A stretch of DNA of 64,000 nucleotides from NCBI GenBank assembly GCA_029224185.1, contig CM055199.1:11334438-11398437 (forward strand), read 5' to 3'. How positions within the stretch are numbered: position 1 is the first letter of the stretch; every line of letters begins with the position of its first letter. This stretch comes from Karalla daura (lineage: Eukaryota; Chordata; Actinopteri; Chaetodontiformes; Leiognathidae). Below the pieces are notes generated by a model. That model was not told where the DNA came from. It did not search any database and saw only the letters and a program-made list of their open reading frames with translations. Both the position numbers and the translations under genes were made by a program. This document shows, one piece after another, positions 49,379-59,409 of this stretch.

Positions 49379-49769
49379 ATTTTCATTTATTTTTTTCTGG
49401 CTCTAACATTGCTTTATATCCAGCCCCAGCAGAACATCTTTATCATTAATTTAGAGATTAGTTTACACCCTCCTGATGAATTTATACAGTCAATATTTTC
49501 AATGTTGGGCAGCTGGCTCAGGATCCAAAACAAGCTTTTAATTTTATGTACCCTGGACAGCTGTCTGCTGCCTCTGGAAAGAGATAAACCTATTTAAAAA
49601 TGAATCAAAATGGTATAGTGATAAAACGAGGAAAAATAAGCACTATGATTTCAGTTCATGTTCGGCAACAACGCTGGATGGAGTCTGGCTCAGTTCATCT
49701 GCCCTGTGTCTTTCTGCCATCTGTCTCTCTCCAGCTATCCTATCGCATAAATTCCTTTTGCGTAAAGCT

Positions 49770-49966
49770 ATGGTGAATAGAGCTGTCACCTCCCAGCAAG
49801 AGGGGAGAATACCTGTCAGAATGAGGGCCTCTCTGTGTGCAGTTTGCATGTTCTCCCTGCATCTGCTTGGATTTGCTCCAGGTACTCCTCCCTCGGTCCA
49901 GAATCTATGCTTGTTTAGGCTGATTGGTGACCATCGCCCCTCGTAAGGTAAGACGATGGATGATTA
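49770..49966 (+). mobile_element. V-SINE-like element, plus strand
   Basis: Plus-strand order is head ATGGTGAATAGAGCTGTCAC, then CTCCCAGCAAGAGGGGAGAA, the diagnostic block GTGCAGTTTGCATGTTCTCC (about 49838), GGATTTGCTCCAGGTACTCC, CGGTCCAGAATCTATGC, GATTGGTGACC and tail GATGGATGATTA. The 3' middle section is shortened. It lies 400 bp from the oppositely oriented copy at 49071-49378. Confidence 0.85.
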
Positions 49967-52900
49967 TAAAACAGCTGGCCTGAAAATGCTTCAACGGACA
50001 ATAGAGGTGTGTTCACCCCAAGAGGCTCCTTGGCTCATTTCTAAAATAAACTGTAGTTAAAGCCAAGGTAGAATTGTGACGTTGTCCTGCCATTTCAGTC
50101 GTATCTAAGCATACTGTTCATGTCCTACCACAGGTGTGTTGGCACCTGTTAGTGGCAGTAGGGGCTATTGGCTCACAGGTTTCTCTGCCACCAGCTTCAC
50201 CTGGCATCAATCATCTGGTATCCTGCACAAATATGTGTGGACATGCAAATTTTGTTTGATTGCCGTCTTGCATTTACCAGCTCAGTTGAGCAGAAGCTGC
50301 GATGGATGGGGAACGGCGGCGACAGTCATCATTACGGCCTCTCTCTCTTCCTCTGCTCCCCGGAGGCTGCCCGAATCATTGGGCTCACTCCAGCACTAAT
50401 AGCCCTGTCTAAGAGCAAGCAAGGCACCTTTCGGAGGTAATGCTCCCTGCTGCAATTTAGTTTGCCATTCAGCTGTGGCATGTCCTGAGCGCTGCAGGAA
50501 ATTACCACAGAGTGCTGATGTGGGGAATTTCCTCCCCGACGAATATAATATCTCTTACAGACAGTGAGAATTATGAATGATGCACGCGGAGCGAGCCGGT
50601 CCGACCAGCATATGCCTTGAAATAAGTAGCCGTGTGTGTTTTTGCATGCATCACGCGTACATGCACCCTGTGTGGCCCCCAGTGTTTTCTGCTGAGCTCA
50701 CAACAAATGCCAACCAATCAAGATTCCAGCAGCGTCCTACCGCAACCTTTCCTCCACGCACGTCCCTGAGATCTGACATTGTGCCTTACACGAGTGTGAA
50801 TTTTAACCAGTTTATAGTGCTCGTGAATGGCCCGGTCTGGTTTCACCTCTCATTGACCCTGCAGACAGGGCAGCTAGGGCAGTGAAATCCCCTCAGCCAC
50901 CTCAGTTAGGCTTGGCTGAGTTAAGAAGGAGAGCTCTCTTTGACTGCTCAGCCTGTGGATTACTCCTCAATATGGGATTACGCTCCAATGAATGAGTGCA
51001 GACACAATAGCGGCAGCTCAGCTCTGAACTACACAACAGAGATTTTGCTACAGAGCTGCAATAGAATATCTTCTGATCTGGTATCAGCTGGGATAGACCT
51101 GCGCCGCTCACCGTCATTCACCCCTTTCTATTTGGCCTTCATCGAGGTTTCTCCAGATAACCATGTTAATGAGATGCCACGTTGCCAAGACTGATAATCT
51201 TGACTGGCAGGTGTTTTCCTAGTCCGAATCTGTGATGTAACCGCATGTCAGTGTTTGTCTGAAATATCTGTCACCATCACAGTGAAGAGGAATACTGACT
51301 CTGATAGTGGAGTTTCAAGAAACCCTGTATCTGTTTTTCCTGAAGAGTGGCGAGCCGAGTGAATCTCTCAACAATCCTTTTGTGTTTCACCAAATCTGCG
51401 CTCTGATTGCTTGATGGAGTTCATGAAGCAGGAGATATGATGTCTACATCATGTCTAAATTGTTAGCCATGTTTTCAGATCAACTAAATCTAACTGTCTC
51501 AATTGAAAAATTTAGGTATCATGAAGGCGACTAAGAAATGAAGATTCATGCAATATTTGTTAGTCTAATCTGTCAGTTTCATATCATTCATTGCTATTCA
51601 GTCAGAGAGTGTAAACAGTTCATGATACTCACATATCCCATTGCTTGGTTCTTTGGACCTGGACTTTTTCACACACAGTTGTTTTTCAGCCATAAACAAA
51701 CTGTGAGCTCAGCAGCTCCCCTGCAATACGTCTTAAAGATATGTGCATTGATTTTGGAATGAAGTGAAACTAAATACCCTGGGCTTAGCACAATTTTAAA
51801 TCAGCCTCTATGGCGTTCTCTACTCTGTGCTCCTAATTACACTATAATGCTGTGTGTTTATGATAATGTGCTTTGCCACAGTCTTCTTCATATGAGCCAT
51901 CTTGCCAGTGTGAGGCATGTAGCAGCCATGCATAAAACATATGTTTTTCTCCTGGGATGATTTGTTTAGTACACATACTCACACATATTAACAATTCCCT
52001 TTAACCACATGGACACTGTTTTTAATATTTATAATTAATACATTCTTAAAGTTGACTCTTAAAGTTGTTTTCAAACCTACATGAAAGTAGAGATTAAGCT
52101 CTTTCTGAGATCAGCAACGTCACAGTCAATTTCTTTCTGAATGAGACTTGATAACTTATACTGTACATTTTAATTCATCATCGGCTAAAAAACTGCCTCA
52201 ACTAATGTGACAGTTTTGTAACACTGGGGAATGGTTTCATGTTTTAAGGACTTAAAAGCTTGTAAATTTTTATGCAGAACCCTGTACAATACAATGAAAT
52301 ATATTCTAATATGATCCTTTTAATACAGTGAACAAAACCTCATAAAATGAATTTCAATGGTGAATGTATGTGAATAATCCCTGATGTCTTTATGGTAGAT
52401 CCACGGCCTTCAGGGCAGTCGTGAGATCCAGTATCTGCACCAGGGAGTCAATAGAAAAGCTCCAGCAGTGCCACAGTCAGCAACTGTGTTGTCTCTAGAA
52501 GTCATTAGCTCTAAAAGTTAATCAGCAGTTTGTCAAGAGACTTATTTTTTCTCTAACATGCAGTTACTGGTAAAAATGTAGTCTGTATAAGCAATCAAAT
52601 GCACCAGGCTTACGGCTTCAATATCTATATCAAATACTGTTAAACAAAGCAAGAGATTTAAGTATGTATGCAGGTGAACATTACATCACCGGTTGAAAAA
52701 AAATCGTGAGAATAAAAAACAATCATTCAGTTCAGTATATCTCACCAATACAGCATCTTTGAAGTTGTTTCAAGCCCCCTTTGATGCTATTAAACTGTTT
52801 TCCTTGGGCATCTTTGCGCTAAACTCAGCTAAACACATCCCAGACCTCCCTTTGTACTGAATGGGATGAAATTGATATTGATCCTCCCATCTAACTCTGG

Positions 52901-53999
52901 ATAAGACAACAAACAGTTGTATTTCGCAAAATGTCAGAGCCATCTTTCAAAGTGAAAAGGCTGACTATTATACCTCTTCCAGACAGATGAAGTGGCCAGA
53001 TTTGCTGATTGCATTTGCTGATAACTATAAGAGTGTAATATATTTGTAAATATACACATGAAAAATAGGCCTGATTCACCTATAAATAACTGCCTGGATT
53101 TAGAAGATACTCTCAAACTGTGGTCCCGGCTTATCCATCAGAGCGAGGCGATAGAACTGAGTGTGGGAGCATGAAGTGTCTCTCTGCAAAGTACCAAATG
53201 CAGCAACTGTTGTCAGCAAGTGTAGAAGATTAGGTATCAGTCTAACACTGATTCATGCATGGAGCCTCAGTGGGAGATCCAGGTCTGCTGTAACTGGGGC
53301 TTATTTAACCCGAGATGCTCGGGACAAGTGGGGGAAATGCAGGTTCAACATTTGTTCAGCGTCTTTCTCCGAGCTCGGCACTCGCGGTTTCAAGCGTTAT
53401 CAGAGTGCATCTCAAGAGACAAAAGCAAGCATCAGAGAGCCTCTTTCTTCCTACCGTCCTTTGATGTCTCTATTCCTAGCCTCGGCCGTCTTCATCTCAC
53501 GTCCAAATTTAGTTCCCGGGCACAGTTTATGACCCACACCCTCCATGCTCCTTCAACCCTCAAACCACTTCGGCAGATTTCAAAACCCATTTTGCATCCG
53601 GAGTTTATCGTTCGTGAGATGCCCTTTAAGAAGAAAGGAGAAAAAAGACCCTCCATTAATTGCACGTATAAAGAATAATGAAGAGGTGCAGAGTTATCCT
53701 TCCAAGGTGGCGCAGGCCCTCCCTTTTAGTCAAAGCGGAGCCATCTTGGAAGCGGAAGGAGAAGGTCTTTGTTGTGCAAATGCTTTCTAATTTTAATAGT
53801 TTTCTCAGTCCTGTGGGCCACAGAACCTAAGACCCCACACCATAAAATCTGATGTAATTTAAGAAAGAGCCCCACATATAGCATGTTGTATTGCGTGTGG
53901 GTGCAAAGCCTGTTACCATTCAGCTTTGGTTTTGTGCCTTCATGCTCAGGCGGCCCGAAGCCAAGGCAAAGAGTCAGAAACACTTGCAGCATTTTGGAT
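49967..53999. other. Non-coding unique sequence, no gene seen
   Basis: Four kilobases without a recognised repeat. Overlapping frames of 123 and 139 codons at 53161-53678 and of 90 codons at 50168-50440 lack domains. The latter ends at CGGAGGTAATG, donor-like in sequence, but nothing else supports an exon. The region 51800-52900 is AT-rich. Confidence 0.45.
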
Positions 54000-54230
54000 A
54001 TTTCCTTCCTCTACAAGCTCCACATGAATTCCTCTGGCATCATCACATATGAATGAGTCTAATTCCTCATTATCACATAATTGATACGTAATTTAGATGA
54101 AGTCATGGGAAGCTAATTGCCTGTCATTCTGTTTGCGTAACACTCCTCCGTTTTGAATCAGCCGAGGCATAGGAAGCTAATGAAAATGTTGCATAATGAG
54201 ATGAAATATCACCTGGCCGCTGCACGTTTC
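54000..54230. promoter_or_regulatory. Candidate conserved non-coding segment
   Basis: Contains CATATGAATGAGTCTAATTC, CACATAATTGATACGTAATT, GGGAAGCTAATTGCCTGTC and GGAAGCTAATGAAAATGTTG. The word GGAAGCTAAT is present twice, about 60 bp apart. TAATT-rich and repeat-free. Inference from texture only. Confidence 0.33.
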
Positions 54231-56310
54231 ACACCTACCACCACCTCTGTCAGACATCAGTCCACAAGTACTCAAAATGACAAGCTGACATTTTAACTTT
54301 TCTTTTTATCCTTTGATCGTAACTCAGACAATCAGATTTTTTCATTTGTTTTTGTCGAGGATGATGTTTTTGTCCCTGACAGTATGTCTCGGGATGCTGA
54401 GCGTGTTCCCTGGGTGAAATACTCAAATTGAATTGCAGTAGCATTACACTGAATACATAGGAGATGCCAGTATGAGCAGAGAATTTTAAAATCACAGTCT
54501 AAAGCACAGATTTCCCATTTTCTGCTGGCAAAAATGGCATTCATTTCTCTGGAATTGAATCTGAGGCGTCACGCAAAACTTTTCACGACATGTGGCTCTC
54601 GCTGTGTAATTTTCAACAAAGATGTAGGCGGACAGCGTACTGAATCAATTTGCACACCGTGGCCACAAACAGAAGAGACAGATTGCTGTCTGGCAGTCCG
54701 AGCAAATCTGCCACTGACCGTGCCCATTAAGCCTTCACACCTTAATGACATGTGTATGCCACTCGCCGGCATCTGCAGCCTGGACTAACTTCTGCTCTGT
54801 TTAACCTCATAATCCAGCTGTAGATACTAATGAGTGGAGGATGAGTTCATCTGTCATTCTCCATTTTGCGCACGTCAGCCTCCATCCCAGAAACAATCAG
54901 TCAGGTGGTGCTCGCGGGGCAGTTGGGTTTTTGTCCACAGAGCGGCCACGATTTTAATGGCTGCTCATTATTCATCCCCTCAGATTAACACCAAACGCCC
55001 CACGCTGACACACTGGCCCATTTATTTTAGATTAATACCGAAAAAAATGCCACAGGTCAGCTTTCTGTATGGACCCATGCTGCGAGTGCGGAGCGGAGGG
55101 AGGCTTCACTGACAGGACAGCTGTCTCCACCCAGTGGCTGCCAGGGAAACTGGATGCCGAGACGTATTGGAGATACATGGACACGGGGATGTGTTTCCAT
55201 AGAGTTGCGTAATATTACTCATCTTACCCTTCAATGACATACCTCGTGCTCCCTCCCTCCCTCCCCCTGTGTCTCCCTTTCTTTTCTCAGCATCCTTCCC
55301 TTGATGCTCTTGTGTCCTCTCCCCACTAAACGCACCCGGGTGCGCCTAATGAACAGCATTCATCAAAGTCCCGTCGCTTTGATCAGAGCAAATCCACCAC
55401 GCCATGCACCGCTTCCCCACTCCCACTGTACTGCAGCTGCAGACCCTCCCCATGAACAGCCACCCTCATAAGTCTTTGCTTTCAAACAAAGCAGGGGCTT
55501 CGTATACAGAGGTCATTAGCAGAGCGGCCTCCTGCTTATAATGATGCCTCCTCAGTGCTGAGCTTGTTACTGGCTGATGGACGGCGACTCCACATCGCTG
55601 CCTTGTTGTCAGAAGTGAGGCAGCATTCATCAAAAGAGCCACAGAGTACAGCGAAGGTATTTCCTCACTCACTCCTGAGTGTACTGTGTTGTTTTTTTGT
55701 GCACTTAATGATACCTGCAGGGTCAAAGGGCCACCCACTGCCTCTCCAAACGACTGTGGAGCCATTATGCTCCATCTTGCTGCTCACCGCTCAACCGAGG
55801 GTGGAGGAGAATAAAAAGACGAGCGTGACAAATTGTCAAGTGGTCCAGGAGGGTGAGGACAGGTGCAAGGAGGAGGATGGGGAGGGAGGTTTCCTTCACA
55901 AGGATAAATCTATTAGCTAGTTTAACGTTGCACGCCAAATCACCCCTCACTCCAGCCCTCCCCAATCACCAGGAGCACCACCGCCATTATCTGACCTCAC
56001 ACCAGCCGACAAGCTCCACGTCCATCCATTAGCATTTATCAAACCATAAAGAGCACACGGAGGGGCCAGTGAGGTCTGGCGAGCGCCCCTGTACTGTTCA
56101 TCAAATTAAGTGTTGATCAGGAGAAGGCCCAATGAGCGGGAACCACTTGATTCTGTGACAGTTTCCCATGTTTTACACGCTATCGTGAAAGCTGTGAAAG
56201 ATACCACCACAATCTCAGTCCGTGAGAGGACACCGTAAAGACAGCTCAAAAGGCTTGGGGAGGACATTAACTGAAAGAAACAAACCTGTATTTATGGATT
56301 TCTGCTGATC
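54231..56310. other. Non-coding unique sequence, no gene seen
   Basis: Mixed composition with a CTCCCTCC-rich patch at about 55248-55268. The 121-codon plus frame at 55555-55920 and the minus frames opposite it share no features with known proteins. Confidence 0.5.
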
Positions 56311-56490
56311 TTCCTTTTCTTCAGTGGTCGCCACAGCAAATCACCTGCCTCCATCTAACCCTTTCCTCTCAGATCATCTACCTTCATGTCCTCTTTCACT
56401 ACATCCATAAATCTCCTATTTGGTCGTTCCTCTGGGCCTCCTGCCTGCAAGTTCCAACCTCAGCATCCTCCTACTGATATATTCACCTTA
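56311..56490 (-). pseudogene. LINE-type retrotransposon ORF C-terminal remnant
   Basis: On the minus strand the sequence translates as EYISRRMLRLELAGRRPRG, then a one-base insertion breaks the frame near 56424. After the shift it resumes as RRFMDVVKEDMKV. This pair of motifs is the tail of the reverse-transcriptase polyprotein of a common fish non-LTR retrotransposon (I believe RTE-like; the clade is uncertain). The rest of the protein is absent, so this is a dead 5'-truncated fragment. Its head side lies 27 bp from the tail of a same-strand SINE (56517). Confidence 0.75.
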
Positions 56491-56516
56491 CTGATGCTTT
56501 TTTTTGCCTCAAATAA

Positions 56517-56800
56517 ATCCATCCATTTTCTCAACCTGCTTAATACCCAGATGCCATCACGTGTCTGCTGGGGCCGATCTCAGTGTTGATCCATCACATC
56601 AGAGCGTTCACTCTCACATTCGCAGATTGAGAGTCTCCGCTCACCCTAATCATGCATGTTTTGGAGTGTGCGAGGAAGCCTGAGTACCTGGAGTGAATCC
56701 TTGTGGTCATGGGTAGAACATGCATGCTGACAAACAGAAAGGTGCACAGGAAGGCGCTTGAACCCCTGTCCAGCCCGCTTCAGTGCCATTGAGCCAGCCC
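56517..56800 (-). mobile_element. V-SINE-like element, nearly full length
   Basis: Minus-strand SINE with tail AATCCATCCATTTTCTCAAC, central AATCATGCATGTTTTGGAGT (about 56649) and a head that keeps both pol III boxes. The A-box-like sequence is TGGCTCAATGG (complement of 56786-56796). The B-box-like sequence is GGTTCAAGCGC (complement of 56754-56764), 21 bp away. This is the best-preserved promoter head among the copies here. Confidence 0.85.
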
Positions 56801-57159
56801 GACCACAATTCACAAGAAAATACTTGTCACATTGCTTCTTTCGAAGGAGCAGATTGGTTGTGCGTCTTTAAGAGGCAGATTACAAATAGAGTGAGAGAGG
56901 AGTGGACGGACATGCTGGGCAGCATTTAACACATCGCTGACATGTACATGTGTGTGTAAGACTGTGAGTGTGTGAAGGACAGGCGCATCTAGATCTGTTT
57001 AATGACTCCGTGTTCTTGTAAACCAGTATCCAAAGGGTAAGAGCATAAATCCCCTGTTTTTTTTTATTGGAGCCCATCCTCAGCACATTGAAGCTGACAC
57101 TACATCCAATAGGAACCTGCGGCTAGTCCCGCTAACAGCCCGGCCTTGTACTGCGATAG
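56801..57159. other. Non-coding unique sequence, no gene seen
   Basis: A T-run at 57056-57066. No gene or repeat family recognised. Confidence 0.5.
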
Positions 57160-57480
57160 GACAAGCCATTAAAATCATAAATAGAAAGGTTCTAATGAAA
57201 TATCAATTAGGCCGTAAGAGAAGGCCCATGCTACGTTTACGAGGCCAGAGCTCATTAAGAGGACTGCTGGCAACGCTGTGAGATCATTTTGTAATTCTCC
57301 ACTGATAATCCAATTAGTCCACAATGGATTTCTCCTGGTTGAGCAATCTTTGTTATTGGAGTAAAGTTTCACTGCACAGGGGATGTATAAATCTCAGAGG
57401 CTCCTTAAAGATCAATTATGATGTGCTAATGGGGACCGTAATCACGATTATTACTTAATAATCCATAGATTTTTAGCGAG
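57160..57480. promoter_or_regulatory. Candidate conserved non-coding segment (best example)
   Basis: About 320 bp entirely free of simple repeats. It contains GAAATATCAATTAGGCCGTA, GAGCTCATTAAGAGGAC, CATTTTGTAATTCTCCAC, GATAATCCAATTAGTCC, CTTTGTTATTGGAG, AGATCAATTATGATG and ACGATTATTACTTAATAATC. Regularly spaced ATTA/ATCAATTA cores in balanced DNA make it the most enhancer-like block in the window. The target and factors are unknown. Confidence 0.38.
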
Positions 57481-59120
57481 TCATATCCGCCTCTGCATCA
57501 CTCTGATGGACTCTCTCTGGAGCTGATTTTAGCTTTTGGGTTTTGTTTTGTTTTTTTTATCCTGTTGCTTATATTACTCCTGTGTTTACTCCTTGGTGGG
57601 AGATGATTTTGAAAGTGTTGGCTGTGGCGATAATCACCCACAATTTTTGATAGTTCAGCACTCGGCCTGGCAGACAATAAGAAAACATCTATTTTTAATC
57701 GGGTGCCCCCCCGCCCCCCTCGCTCACTGACCTTCAGCCCGTGAAAATTCAACTCAATAATTCAGTACGCTCTGCATTTCCCACCCCCTTTGGTACACAC
57801 ACACACACCCTCACCCACACACACTCCGTACAGTATGGGCAGACATGATGGGTTCACGGCAGCATGATATATGGATTGTGATTGCTGCTTGTGGGGAATG
57901 TGTTTTTCTACTGACAGCTGACTTGTATCTTCGTTTGCATTTTGTATTTTCGATTACATTTATTTTCTATCTCTGTTTTCTTCTTATCTCCTTCACTCTT
58001 GCTGCCGGCTACCGGAGGCTGGAAGCACATAAATCCCGTTTTCCAATTCTTTTCATTTTCCAAATCCGGAATCAGAGAGTTTGATCTAATTGACTTGAAC
58101 ACGGAAACACTTTGCCTCTGTGTTTTGTCTTCATTGCAGCAACAGTGACGCTGTGAACCTCACCGTGCCGTACTCCTCCTTTTATAATTCACTGATTCAT
58201 CACATTCTCTTGGATTTGATGCACTCTGCACTTGAGATGTTTTCATCAATTATACATACAGTACAGAGGATCCCGTTTTGTATTGTACAGCGCTCGGCCG
58301 TGTCTGTTTCCTGTTTAATTTCACACCTGAGCGTCCCAGACCTGAACGCGAGCGCTGCAGTCTTCCTCCACTTTCTCTTAATCTATCACAGGCAGCACCG
58401 TAATCGCCGGCATTTCATCTCAGAGATGGAGTGACATCTCACCCTGTCAATCCAGCCTGATTCCTCCTCCTGGAGCGACTGCCAACGCCGAGGCGGCCAC
58501 GTGCCTGGGCTCCGGCGCGAGGATTGCTGCTGAATCCCTTTTGTTCCTCTGCACTGCTGACATACATTATTCCCCTCACTTTGTTATAATAAATCCAGCA
58601 GGGGAGCATTGTGCAGTATTCCTGAGCTCTGTCTGCAGATTTACCTCCTTTCAGTACGGAGCGGTCCTTTGAGGTTGTTGTTGTTTTTTGCTTTGTTTCA
58701 GACACATTTACGGTGACGCGCCGCGACAGAGAGATCTCTCTCACCACTTCACCTTTGTCATCTGCAACCTTGATCCAAAGCGTGTGAATGGAGACGTCAC
58801 CCCAGTAAATGCGTGTCTTTTTGAAGAACAAAGAGAAAAAAAACTCATTAGTGACACACTTTACGGCGCTGTCACTGTCAGACAAAGTGCGTAGTGACAT
58901 CCACTAAATTAAAATGAAGGTGTGCAGTTTTGGCTTGAAACGTTTTTGTTTCTCTGAGGCAAAGTCGACTGCTATTGTTCATCTCTGCTCCTGCCTTCAA
59001 GCCCCCCAAATATGTCAACTTTTGAGAGTTTCGAGTGATTTGCACTTTGTGCACGTATGAAATCTGCACATAGATTGAATTCCATAAAAAATAATGTAAA
59101 AGGGAATCAGATAAAGATGA
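57481..59120. other. Non-coding unique sequence, no gene seen
   Basis: Includes the longest open frame of the window (153 codons, minus, 58439-58900), which is low in complexity and without domains. It also includes a good splice-acceptor-like tract ending at 58139 on the plus strand. A short CA run lies at about 57796-57807. No repeat family recognised. Confidence 0.45.
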
Positions 59121-59409
59121 CATCCATTATTGTACTTATTTTGTACTTTACCAGTGCTGTAGCGTTCCTCTAGATCCTATCCAAGCACATGTAGGATAAA
59201 GGCAGCGACTGGTCTCTGGTTCACACACACACACACACACACAAACACACACAGACACCATTCATCCTCACTCTCACTTTTAGATTCTCAAACTGACCTA
59301 AACATGCATGTTTTTGGACTGTGGTGGGAAACAAGAGTATCTAGACAAAACCCACAGACATAGACATAGACAGGTCATTTGTCCAACTGGGAGTCGCTTT
59401 GATGCGACA
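59121..59409 (-). mobile_element. V-SINE-like element interrupted by (CA)n
   Basis: Minus-strand SINE. The tail side CATCCATTATTGTACTTATT is at 59121. An internal CA tract is at 59222-59253, where other copies have CACACTCACA. The diagnostic AAACATGCATGTTTTTGGAC begins near 59301, followed by AGAGTATCTAGACAAAACCC. The tRNA head is strongly decayed, to about 59409. Confidence 0.83.
59222..59253. repeat. (CA)n inside SINE
   Basis: A CA tract with one AAAC interruption at 59243-59246. It grew from the CACACTCACA stretch of the host SINE. Confidence 0.93.

Noticed and set aside
50168..50440. 90-codon frame ending at a donor-like CGGAGGTAATG, with a possible acceptor near 50280
   Set aside because: The acceptor has a weak pyrimidine tract and the encoded peptide matches nothing I know.
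53161..53678. Overlapping plus frames of 123 and 139 codons
   Set aside because: Two different registers are open over the same DNA, which argues for stop-poor composition rather than coding. No domain.
58439..58900. Longest open frame, 153 codons, minus strand
   Set aside because: The length is within chance for 64 kb in six frames. The composition is low-complexity and no domain is visible. Overlapping open frames exist on the other strand.
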